Part shown: positions 1 to 5,039 of the stretch, piece after piece | Position numbering within the stretch: the first letter of the stretch is position 1 | Layout: every line of letters begins with the position of its first letter | Assembly (NCBI GenBank): GCA_036351575.1 | Contig: JAZBPJ010000191.1 | Location: 1 to 5,039, forward strand | Reading direction: 5' to 3' | Source: JABDPF01 sp036351575 | Lineage (GTDB): Bacteria > Pseudomonadota > Gammaproteobacteria > Xanthomonadales > SZUA-36 | Length of the DNA: 5,039 nucleotides | Notes under the pieces: generated by a model | What the model was told of the DNA's origin: nothing | The model's database searches: none | What the model saw: only the letters and a program-made list of their open reading frames with translations | Program-made: the position numbers and the translations under genes

Positions 1-1
1 G

Positions 2-571
2 GTATTCGAATATCTGACCGTCCTGATATCCGTCGTTGTCGGGCTGACCGTGACGTCTTTTCTGACCAACGTCGTGCGAATCATCCACGTACGAGGAGAC
101 GTGACGATTTCCTGGGTGCAACTTCTGTGGTCCGTCGCCATTTTGAGCTGGACCATCGCATTTTGGTGGTTTACGTTTGTCCTGGCCGAGCAACGGCAGT
201 GGACGTTTCCGTTATTCGTTTTCTTGCTCGCCTATGCAACGCTTCTTTTCTTTCTGATGGCTCTTTTATTTCCAGAGGGCGTGCCGTCAGATCATAACTA
301 TCGAACGCAGTTCATGCGGAACCGGGGCTGGTATTTCAGTGTATTCCTGGTTTTTCTTTGTGTTGATCTGATGGACTATTCCATCAAGCTGGAAAAAAAC
401 GTATCCATCGTCAGCCATTTGCCTTATGCGGCCTTCGTCGGGCCGTTAATAGTGTTTTCCATAATCGCGTTGCGAACCGACAACCTTTTGTTTCATCGGT
501 GTTTTGCGGCGTACGCAGTGCTGGCCACCTTGGTGATGAGTGTGACCACGCTGGTGCCACTCACGAACTGA
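2..571 (+). CDS. Six-helix integral membrane protein of unknown function (start codon just outside the window)
   Basis: The reading frame is open from the left edge to a TGA at 569-571, giving 189 visible residues. A GTG at 50 could start a 173-residue product, but that would cut the first hydrophobic helix. The upstream codons read VFEYLTVLISVVVGLTV, which matches my recollection of the N-terminus of a widespread uncharacterised membrane family whose members begin a few residues before FEYL. Base 1 is G, so it may be the last base of the true start codon. Six hydrophobic segments are visible, beginning near LTVLISVVVG, WVQLLWSVAI, FPLFVFLLAY, GWYFSVFLVF, LPYAAFVGPL and FAAYAVLATL. Tryptophans cluster in and after the second segment, as in that family. 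There is no catalytic motif, so no function is assigned. It converges on the gene ending at 747 and has no partner gene here. The membrane location is well supported; the family match is from memory. Confidence 0.8.
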   Translation, partial: VFEYLTVLISVVVGLTVTSFLTNVVRIIHVRGDVTISWVQLLWSVAILSWTIAFWWFTFVLAEQRQWTFPLFVFLLAYATLLFFLMALLFPEGVPSDHNYRTQFMRNRGWYFSVFLVFLCVDLMDYSIKLEKNVSIVSHLPYAAFVGPLIVFSIIALRTDNLLFHRCFAAYAVLATLVMSVTTLVPLTN

Positions 572-577
572 GTTGCA

Positions 578-597
578 AGCGACCGCTTCGGGTCGTT
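578..597 (+). terminator. Weak hairpin after the membrane protein gene, possible terminator
   Basis: AGCGACC (578-584) pairs with GGTCGTT (591-597) around a six-base loop GCTTCG. The stem has seven pairs including one G-U, and starts seven bases after the stop codon. No U-tract follows, so intrinsic termination is doubtful. It could instead stabilise the mRNA 3' end. Confidence 0.25.
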
Positions 598-702
598 GAC
601 TGCCTTCGCCAGCGAAAAACGGCTTGGTTCGGCCAACAAACGCGGCACGTAAATCAGCCGGCAAGGTCCGCTGGTTCGACGCCTTGCTTCACGCCGCAAA
701 AG

Positions 703-735
703 GCAGGGTAACGGGCAGGCCCTCGTTACTCTTGC
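703..735 (-). terminator. Hairpin in the convergent spacer, possible terminator of the repeat-protein gene
   Basis: GTAACG (708-713) and CGTTAC (724-729) are perfect complements around a ten-base GC-rich loop. Partial pairing extends outward to about 703 and 735. It lies just past the stop codon of the minus-strand gene. Read on the minus strand, the stem is followed after a few bases by CCTTTT, a poor U-tract. A five-T run on the same strand (plus-strand A's at 615-619) follows a weak four-base-pair stem and is an alternative stop point. Confidence 0.35.
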
Positions 736-746
736 AGCGCTGGACT

Positions 747-2486
747 TCAGTCTGGAGCAGATGCGCAGCCCAAACCCAGTGATCCCGCCAGAAGCGTCAA
801 ATCGAATTCCTGTATTCCGTCAATCCCTTCCAGTCGGGCCCATCCATTGTCACAATCGTCGAACCCGAGTTGCAGCGTGCCCCAGAATTCACGCAGGATC
901 AGCTTCGAGTCGACTTCGCTGAACGTACCGCCCGATGCCTGCAGCATCTCGATCGCGATCTCATCCCCGAACAACCACTCGTTCTCCCAAACGCCGGTAA
1001 GCCAGAGGTTTTTACCCGTGTCATCAAATCCGTAGAAGTAAACGACACCCCGGTCGGCAGCGATTTTGTGTACCGAGAACCCTTGGCCGGATGTCGCCTC
1101 GTCGTACCAGGAGCCGGTAACGGCATCGGTCGCAACATGGGTTTCCGCATCCGAGCATTTGGTGCCCGAGGTACTGGCAAGCCGGGTCACGTGGACCGTC
1201 TTGTCGCCGTGTTCTCCAAGCATTTCGATCGTGGCCCTGTCACATTCCCACTGCGTGAAAACAAAAGTGCCCCAATCAACTCGCGCCACGTTTGCAGGCG
1301 TGAATTCGTTGAAAGAACCTCCGGTTGCGTATTGCGCTTCGAATACGGCGGGGACTCCCCATTCAAAGGGTCCTTCGCTGATACCGATCAGCCACAGCCG
1401 CTCGCCTTCGTTGTCGTAGCCGTAAAAATAACCGACGGCAAGATTTTCGTTGACGCTGTGCAACATGAATCCCTCGCCCGAACTGTCGGGGGAATACCAG
1501 GATCCCGTAATGGCTGTTGAATCGGGTATCACCGGGGTGACAGGCACATTGATGAACTCACAAGCGATAGTCGCTTCCGGTTTGATGGCGATGTCGGAAC
1601 AGGTCGAGTCCGCCACTTCATAACCATCCGGCAGGACCGCCGATGCACTGCAGGACGTGCCGGTGTATGGAAAATTACGGACTCGGAATTTGGCCTTATC
1701 CTCATTTGATGCCAGGTCGTCGTAGACCGCCACCGTCCCGGCATCGCACGTCAATTCGACCTGGATGGGCGACGGATCTCCATCGAGAAAGCGGGCGCCA
1801 ACGCGCACCGGAACGGATCGCTGGTAGTTCTCGATCGTGCACTGCGGCGCGGGGTCCGTTGTCATCGGCACGTCCAGGCAATTCCTTTCACTCTTGAAGT
1901 ACCCCGTGGGAACAGCAACCTGCGTCACGGTGCAGCTCGCTGACTCGGTTGCGGGCCACATTACTTCAAAGATTGCAGGCGATGACTCGGAAACCAGGTT
2001 ATCGTCTATTGCTGTTACCGAAGTCGTTCCATTGCAGGTAACGGCAACTTCGACATCCATGGGATTGTCATCGGTGAAATCCATGCCCACCTCGAACAGG
2101 GTCATGTAATTTCCCAACCAGGTATTGGTAATGACGCAGCTGTTATTGCCCAACAGGTTATCGCCCGAAAAAGTGCAAGCGTCATCCGATGCCTCACCGT
2201 TGGCGGCATAGGCGGTGTCAAAACCTTTGACGGAGGCCTGGTGCAGGGTGCAACTGTAGTCCGGAGAAAACTCCAAAACCGTGAATGTCACACTTTTTTC
2301 CTCGGTCAATTCAAACGATTGTTCCAATGGGAGTCCGCCGTTGCACGTTAACGTTACCTGCACGGGTTCGGAACGATCGGGTTCAAAAGAGGTGGATACC
2401 TGGAAATTTTGCGTCGATTGTCCCAAAAGGACTGAAGGAAGAACGACCAGAAACCACGCCGTAAACAACTTTGTCTGCTTCTTCAT
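747..2486 (-). CDS. Exported repeat protein: three four-cysteine repeats plus two tandem TGSWY/GxGF modules
   Basis: This is a 579-residue protein. I chose the ATG at 2484-2486 because AGGGGG (2493-2498) sits six bases upstream and the product then begins MKKQTKLFTAWFLVVLPSVLLG, a clear Sec signal peptide. An ATG 21 bases earlier would add MIDRGFI before the lysines and lacks that spacing. No lipobox cysteine follows the signal, so a soluble exported protein is likely. Residues 26-313 hold three related repeats, each with four cysteines. Residues 327-574 hold two modules starting TGSWY, with GxGF, YFYGxD, LWLxG, GGxF and WG motifs and a C-terminal cysteine pair. All 16 cysteines of the mature protein fall into these patterns, suggesting disulfides in the periplasm or outside the cell. 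The TGSWY module recurs in secreted gammaproteobacterial proteins, to my knowledge without a known activity. No catalytic site, transmembrane anchor or C-terminal sorting signal is visible. It appears monocistronic. Function unknown; an adhesive or surface role is only a guess. Confidence 0.88.
   Translation of the reverse strand: MKKQTKLFTAWFLVVLPSVLLGQSTQNFQVSTSFEPDRSEPVQVTLTCNGGLPLEQSFELTEEKSVTFTVLEFSPDYSCTLHQASVKGFDTAYAANGEASDDACTFSGDNLLGNNSCVITNTWLGNYMTLFEVGMDFTDDNPMDVEVAVTCNGTTSVTAIDDNLVSESSPAIFEVMWPATESASCTVTQVAVPTGYFKSERNCLDVPMTTDPAPQCTIENYQRSVPVRVGARFLDGDPSPIQVELTCDAGTVAVYDDLASNEDKAKFRVRNFPYTGTSCSASAVLPDGYEVADSTCSDIAIKPEATIACEFINVPVTPVIPDSTAITGSWYSPDSSGEGFMLHSVNENLAVGYFYGYDNEGERLWLIGISEGPFEWGVPAVFEAQYATGGSFNEFTPANVARVDWGTFVFTQWECDRATIEMLGEHGDKTVHVTRLASTSGTKCSDAETHVATDAVTGSWYDEATSGQGFSVHKIAADRGVVYFYGFDDTGKNLWLTGVWENEWLFGDEIAIEMLQASGGTFSEVDSKLILREFWGTLQLGFDDCDNGWARLEGIDGIQEFDLTLLAGSLGLGCASAPD
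789..1508 (-). repeat. Two tandem TGSWY modules in the repeat protein, 130-residue period
   Basis: Module one covers residues 327-436 and module two residues 457-566. They align without gaps at an offset of exactly 130 residues (390 bases): TGSWY 327/457, GEGF and GQGF, YFYGYD and YFYGFD, LWLIG and LWLTG, WG 405/535, Cys 415/545. Each is followed by a second cysteine (444/574). The DNA copies have diverged considerably, so this looks like an old internal duplication. Confidence 0.8.
1548..2411 (-). repeat. Three N-terminal four-cysteine repeats in the repeat protein
   Basis: The repeats lie at residues of about 26-123, 129-221 and 226-313. Each opens with a strand like PVQVTLTCNG, VEVAVTCNG or IQVELTCDAG and closes with a CxI or CEF motif before a short linker. 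Cysteines are at 48/79/104/117, 151/185/203/216 and 247/279/296/309. The third-to-fourth spacing is 13 residues in all three. The beta-strand-like pattern suggests small immunoglobulin-like or similar beta domains with two disulfides each, which is inference. Confidence 0.7.
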
Positions 2487-2492
2487 GATAAA

Positions 2493-2498
2493 CCCCCT
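2493..2498 (-). promoter_or_regulatory. Ribosome binding site of the repeat-protein gene
   Basis: AGGGGG on the minus strand lies six bases before the ATG at 2484-2486. It decides the start in favour of the signal-peptide methionine over the ATG 21 bases further upstream. Confidence 0.7.
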
Positions 2499-2503
2499 GT
2501 CTA

Positions 2504-2518
2504 TCATTCCTGGAATGA
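2504..2518. repeat. 15-bp palindrome in the leader of the repeat-protein gene
   Basis: TCATTCC and GGAATGA form a perfect 7-bp inverted repeat around one central base. It sits just upstream of the Shine-Dalgarno and downstream of the candidate -10 box, so it would be in the 5' untranslated region. With a one-base centre it suits a dimeric DNA-binding protein better than an RNA hairpin. No cognate regulator is identified. Confidence 0.45.
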
Positions 2519-2545
2519 GGGGTGATTGCAGATACTGCTATCTTC

Positions 2546-2573
2546 AGCATAGGTAAGAACCAGGGATTTGCAA
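2546..2573 (-). promoter_or_regulatory. Candidate sigma70 promoter of the repeat-protein gene
   Basis: On the minus strand, TTGCAA (2568-2573) is separated by 16 bases from TATGCT (2546-2551). Each matches the consensus at four of six positions. The implied transcription start is near 2539, giving a leader of about 50 bases. A 5-bp inverted repeat AGATA-CTGC-TATCT (2530-2543) overlaps that start. These are moderate matches in an AT-richer spacer, the only sensible place for this promoter. Confidence 0.4.
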
Positions 2574-2680
2574 TTTGAGGCATCGGTTAGGCAACATTTA
2601 CGTACTAAAACCTGATGTCGGCAAGAATGTATGTCAGAAATTGGCTTCCCTTCCCGGCCGACAGCAGTGGTCTCTTCTGT

Positions 2681-4363
2681 TCAAGGCCTCAGTAGGGCCT
2701 TCCATTTGCGTTTCACCTTTTCGAGCACCGGACGGAGCGACTCGTCGTCCACCAGTGGACGCAAGAACGGGGAATGCTGTGCAAGGTAGGGCCAGTTCAC
2801 GAAACCCAGGTCGACGGCGCGGTTCAGCCACCGGGCCGCGCGTTCGGGGTCGCCGGCCATGGCCCAGGCCTCGGCCGCGTGGCGGGAATACATCTCGCTC
2901 CCCATGGCCGCCGCGGAAACCGGCCCGGGCAACTGCTGATTCTCGATCGCGCCACGGTGGGCGGCGGCAAGCAATCGCGCCAGGTGGGCCGGTGTCGATT
3001 GCTCGGCCAGCCCTTCGAAACTTTCGGCGACCGCGATCGCTTCTTCAGCATGGCCCGCGGCGAACAATATCCATACGTTGAACAGCCGGGCTACCGGGTT
3101 GGACGGGTCGCGCTCCAGCATATCGCGGTAGGGACCGATGGCCGCTTCAAAGCGGCCCTCCATGGCGTCGAGATAACCGGGAAAGCAACGGGTAATCGGG
3201 GTGAGCGGATCGACCGCCATCACATGGTCTATTACAGGGCGAGCGCGCTGCGTCTGGCCCGTGCGCAGGAGACAGTGCGCCAGCAGCAACAGGGCATCCG
3301 GATGATCCCGGTCCTGTTGCAGGGCCTGTTCGAGCTCCTCGATGGCCAACCCCAGATCGCCTGTCGTGTGAGCAACCCAGCCGTTCAGAATACGTGTCTC
3401 GGGGTGGTCCGGATCCGCCGCCCGGGCCCGTTCCGCCCAGGAATGGGTTTCCTCCAAGAGGTCGTCTTCGACGGGTATGCCGGCTTCCAGGTAGTGAAGC
3501 GGCACCCGGCCCATGGTGGCGCAGATCAACGCGTTTTCCCCCGCCAGTTCCAGCGCTTCGGCGAGCAGTGAGCGCGCCTGTTCGAGGGCTTCGGGGTGCC
3601 ACCGATACGCGGCTTCCCGGGCCAGCACGACGCGACGCCAGGCAGATATGTCGCTGATCGCCGGTTGGCCCATCGCGACCTCTTCGGAAGGGGTCAGTTC
3701 AAGGTGCAGCGCGTCGACGACTGCGCGGACGATCTGCTCCTGGATGTCGAAGACCTGGTCCATGTCACCGGCGAATTGCCGGGACCAGATGTGGTCGTCG
3801 CGGTGCGGCTCGATGAGCCGGACATTGATGCGCAAACGCCGACCGTCGCCCACGACGCCGCCTTCCAGCAGGTAGGTCACGCCGAGCAGCCTGGCAATCG
3901 TGCTCGAGTCCCGTTCGCTGCCCCTGAGAGCGGCGGAAGAGGTTCGCGATGTCACCCGCAGTTTCGACAGGCGGGAAAAACCGGCGATCATTTCTTCCGT
4001 CAACCCGTCAGCGACCCAGGCATCGGCAGGATCCGGCCCGGCGAAGCGGAAGGGCAGCACGGCAATGGCGGCGGCGTCACCCCCGACGCCTTGCGACGCC
4101 ACAGTCGTTCCCATCACGGAGTCTGTTGACCCGTTCGCGGTTGACCGATCCGCCGGCCCGCGGGCCCGTGCTTCGAGCCAGCCGTCCAGTTCCTGCCGAA
4201 ATGCGAAGACACTTGCTTTCGCCTGGTGCATTAGCCGGTGCACCGGCAGTGCATGCTGCTGCTCCCAGCGCCGAACCGTGCGCACGCTGCGTCCGAGGTA
4301 ACGGGCGATAGCCTTCCAGGAGTCGAGGCGGTCTTCCGGTGGCGGGCGAGTCATGGGCGACAT
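2681..4363 (-). CDS. HTH-TolB-like-TPR protein, probable transcription regulator
   Basis: This is a 560-residue protein if started at the ATG at 4361-4363. A TTG at 4397-4399 would add 12 residues, and an ATG at 4352-4354 would remove three. None has a convincing Shine-Dalgarno. Residues about 11-65 (DRLDSWKAIARYLGRSVRTV, then RRWEQQ...LPVHR) are a MerR/excisionase-like helix-turn-helix. Residues about 98-222 match the TolB-like domain seen beside adenylate cyclase and TPR modules: AIAVLPF, DGLTEEMI, RVTSRTSS, ARLLGVTYLLEGGV, RLRINVRLI, HIWSRQF and VFDIQEQIV. From about 245 to the end are alanine-rich helical repeats of TPR type, ending in the typical WLNRAVDLGFVNWPYL...PFLRPL motif. No transmembrane segment is visible, so it is likely cytoplasmic, unlike CadC-type regulators. 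By architecture it should bind DNA through the HTH and sense a partner or ligand through the TolB/TPR part; the signal is unknown. It is divergent from the exported-protein gene at 4524, its likeliest target. The frame is intact. Confidence 0.85.
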   Translation of the reverse strand: MSPMTRPPPEDRLDSWKAIARYLGRSVRTVRRWEQQHALPVHRLMHQAKASVFAFRQELDGWLEARARGPADRSTANGSTDSVMGTTVASQGVGGDAAAIAVLPFRFAGPDPADAWVADGLTEEMIAGFSRLSKLRVTSRTSSAALRGSERDSSTIARLLGVTYLLEGGVVGDGRRLRINVRLIEPHRDDHIWSRQFAGDMDQVFDIQEQIVRAVVDALHLELTPSEEVAMGQPAISDISAWRRVVLAREAAYRWHPEALEQARSLLAEALELAGENALICATMGRVPLHYLEAGIPVEDDLLEETHSWAERARAADPDHPETRILNGWVAHTTGDLGLAIEELEQALQQDRDHPDALLLLAHCLLRTGQTQRARPVIDHVMAVDPLTPITRCFPGYLDAMEGRFEAAIGPYRDMLERDPSNPVARLFNVWILFAAGHAEEAIAVAESFEGLAEQSTPAHLARLLAAAHRGAIENQQLPGPVSAAAMGSEMYSRHAAEAWAMAGDPERAARWLNRAVDLGFVNWPYLAQHSPFLRPLVDDESLRPVLEKVKRKWKALLRP

Positions 4364-4389
4364 TGTAAACCGGCTGGCTGATGGGACAA
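4362..4389 (-). promoter_or_regulatory. Candidate promoter of the HTH-TolB-TPR gene, overlapping its start region
   Basis: On the minus strand, TTGTCC (4384-4389, four of six consensus matches) is followed after 16 bases by TACAAT (4362-4367, five of six). The expected transcription start is at about 4354-4355, which coincides with the in-frame ATG at 4352-4354. If the promoter is real, the mRNA is leaderless or nearly so, and translation begins at that ATG rather than at 4363. Confidence 0.35.
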
Positions 4390-4393
4390 AAGC

Positions 4394-4433
4394 GGCCAAA
4401 ACGGGCCAGGAACGGCCGTGTCCGCTGCTGTCC
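4394..4433. repeat. 10-bp-phased direct repeats in the divergent control region
   Basis: GGCC recurs at 4394, 4404 and 4414, exactly one helical turn apart, and TGTCCG follows at 4419 and 4429 with the same period. The array lies directly upstream of the candidate -35 box of the regulator gene and between the two divergent genes. Such phasing places sites on one face of the DNA, as for cooperative protein binding. The functional reading is inference. Confidence 0.45.
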
Positions 4434-4436
4434 GTT

Positions 4437-4456
4437 GCCGCCGCCGCGGCGGCGGC
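4437..4456. repeat. Perfect 20-bp GC palindrome between the divergent genes
   Basis: GCCGCCGCCG is followed immediately by its reverse complement CGGCGGCGGC. It abuts the 10-bp-phased repeats and lies about 70 bases upstream of the exported-protein start. It could be an operator, a very stable RNA or cruciform hairpin, or simply a GCC triplet run that inverts. There is no U-tract on either side, so it is not an obvious terminator. Confidence 0.6.
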
Positions 4457-4511
4457 CCAGCATCAGGACCGAGCACCGACGCAGCTTCGCAAGGTGCCTG
4501 AACAACCGCCC

Positions 4512-4517
4512 GAGGAG
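4512..4517 (+). promoter_or_regulatory. Ribosome binding site of the exported-protein gene
   Basis: GAGGAG lies six bases before the ATG at 4524 and nine before the adjacent ATG at 4527. Both are usable, and the difference is one methionine. No convincing -35/-10 pair for this gene was found between 4364 and 4511. Confidence 0.75.
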
Positions 4518-4523
4518 ACAGAC

Positions 4524-5039
4524 ATGATGAACAGAACCACCATTCGACTTATTCCCGCCCTGGCCCTGCTGGCCGCTTCTTCCTGCTTCGCGGAGCCGGA
4601 TAATTCGCCCGGCAAGGGACTCTGGAAGGAAGTGTCCGGCACCGCCATCCACTATTTCGACGACATGCCGGGTCGCAATGTCATCACCCACCGGGCGACA
4701 CCCACGGAAACAGGTGTGAAACTGCGCACAACGGAGTCCGTCGACCTGTTCGGCGATCTCGAGGGCCGGGTGCTCTATCAGCCGCGCACCGTCATCAACC
4801 AGGTCGAGGGCACGTTAGTAAACACGGGCAACCAGGTATTTTCCGGAACCGTGCTGGGCGAAGGTCCGGTACTGTTGCACGACAACCTGTTCCGCGTCGA
4901 TGTGAACCTCGTGACCGGAGAGACCATCGGCAAGATGTTCCTGACCGACCACGTGGACGGCCCGGTCGTTGACTGCATTATAGAAATCGAGGGCACTGGA
5001 TTTACGGAAGAAGGAAACGGGCTTGCCGAATACTCGGGA
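4524..5039 (+). CDS. Small exported protein of unknown function (3' end beyond the window)
   Basis: The frame is open from the ATG at 4524 to the right edge, 172 codons without a stop. A strong GAGGAG supports the start. Residues 1-23 form a signal peptide: MMNRTTIR, a hydrophobic core LIPALALLAA, then SSCFA. Cleavage after Ala23 by signal peptidase I fits best. Cys21 gives a weak lipobox (ASSC rather than the usual LxxC type), so a lipoprotein is less likely but possible. The mature part has short alternating polar and hydrophobic stretches with many Gly, Thr and Val (VITHRATPTETGVKLRTTES, VEGTLVNTGNQVFSGTVLGE, CIIEIEGTGFTEEGNGLAEY), which suggests an all-beta fold. It contains one mature cysteine so far, Cys151. 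I do not recognise the family and see no catalytic motif. Its divergent position suggests control by the HTH-TolB-TPR protein, which is inference. Confidence 0.8.
   Translation, partial: MMNRTTIRLIPALALLAASSCFAEPDNSPGKGLWKEVSGTAIHYFDDMPGRNVITHRATPTETGVKLRTTESVDLFGDLEGRVLYQPRTVINQVEGTLVNTGNQVFSGTVLGEGPVLLHDNLFRVDVNLVTGETIGKMFLTDHVDGPVVDCIIEIEGTGFTEEGNGLAEYSG

Noticed and set aside
661..687. Hairpin GCAAGG/CCTTGC as a terminator
   Set aside because: The loop is 15 bases and no U-tract follows on either strand, so it is weaker than the hairpin at 703-735.
571..690. Possible tRNA, suggested by GGTTCGA at 673-679
   Set aside because: No acceptor stem, anticodon arm or D-arm can be drawn around it; the hairpins present do not form a cloverleaf.
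870..1520. A 216-codon plus-strand open frame inside the repeat-protein gene
   Set aside because: It lies wholly antisense to a gene with a signal peptide, tandem repeats and conserved motifs; its translation shows no domain, and no Shine-Dalgarno was seen.
2684..2700. Inverted repeat AGGCC/GGCCT around the end of the regulator gene as a terminator
   Set aside because: The stem is only five base pairs, lies within the last codons, and has no T-run after it on the minus strand.
2774..3571. A 265-codon plus-strand open frame antisense to the HTH-TolB-TPR gene
   Set aside because: Long antisense frames are expected opposite GC-rich genes. The opposite strand encodes recognisable TolB-like and TPR sequence, and this frame encodes low-complexity Arg/Gly/Pro-rich sequence.
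3596..4129. A 177-codon plus-strand open frame antisense to the N-terminal half of the regulator gene
   Set aside because: Same situation: it mirrors the codons of the TolB-like domain and has no domain signature of its own.
4436..4464. A promoter for the exported-protein gene with TTGCCG as -35 and a box near 4458-4463 as -10
   Set aside because: The -10 candidate matches consensus at only three positions and the spacer is the GC palindrome itself, so the match is too poor to call.
4077..4691. A 204-codon minus-strand frame spanning the regulator start, the divergent spacer and the exported-protein start
   Set aside because: It crosses a structured intergenic region, overlaps two well-supported genes, and its translation is Arg/Gly-rich without motifs.

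Overview
The window looks like chromosomal DNA from a GC-rich gammaproteobacterium. The lineage is inferred only from gene families and cannot be fixed here. The families are a FEYLTVL-type six-helix membrane protein, a secreted protein with tandem TGSWY...GxGF modules, and an HTH/TolB-like/TPR regulator, all of which I associate with Xanthomonadales-like and marine gammaproteobacteria. I see no tRNA, rRNA, CRISPR array, transposase or phage gene.

Layout: (1) 2-571, plus strand: a small integral membrane protein whose start codon lies just left of the window. (2) 572-746: a convergent intergenic stretch with weak hairpins that may terminate transcription from both sides. (3) 747-2486, minus strand: a 579-residue exported protein made of three four-cysteine repeats followed by two TGSWY modules, with a good Shine-Dalgarno, a candidate sigma70 promoter and a 15-bp palindrome in its leader. 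(4) 2487-2680: the spacer holding that promoter. (5) 2681-4363, minus strand: a cytoplasmic protein with an N-terminal helix-turn-helix, a TolB-like domain and a TPR-rich C-terminus, probably a transcription regulator. (6) 4364-4523: a compact divergent control region with GGCC and TGTCC motifs in 10-bp phase and a perfect 20-bp GC palindrome. (7) 4524 to the right edge, plus strand: the first 172 codons of a small exported protein of unknown function.

Working together: the clearest functional unit is the divergent pair made of the regulator (2681-4363) and the exported protein (4524 onward). The structured DNA between them is a natural candidate for the regulator's binding site, which would control its neighbour, itself or both. 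This is inference. The two left-hand genes have no visible link to that pair or to each other. GC content appears to change near 2640-2700, between the repeat protein and the regulator gene. No complete new system is evident. The best leads are the divergent control region, a possible leaderless start for the regulator, and the regular cysteine layout of the repeat protein.
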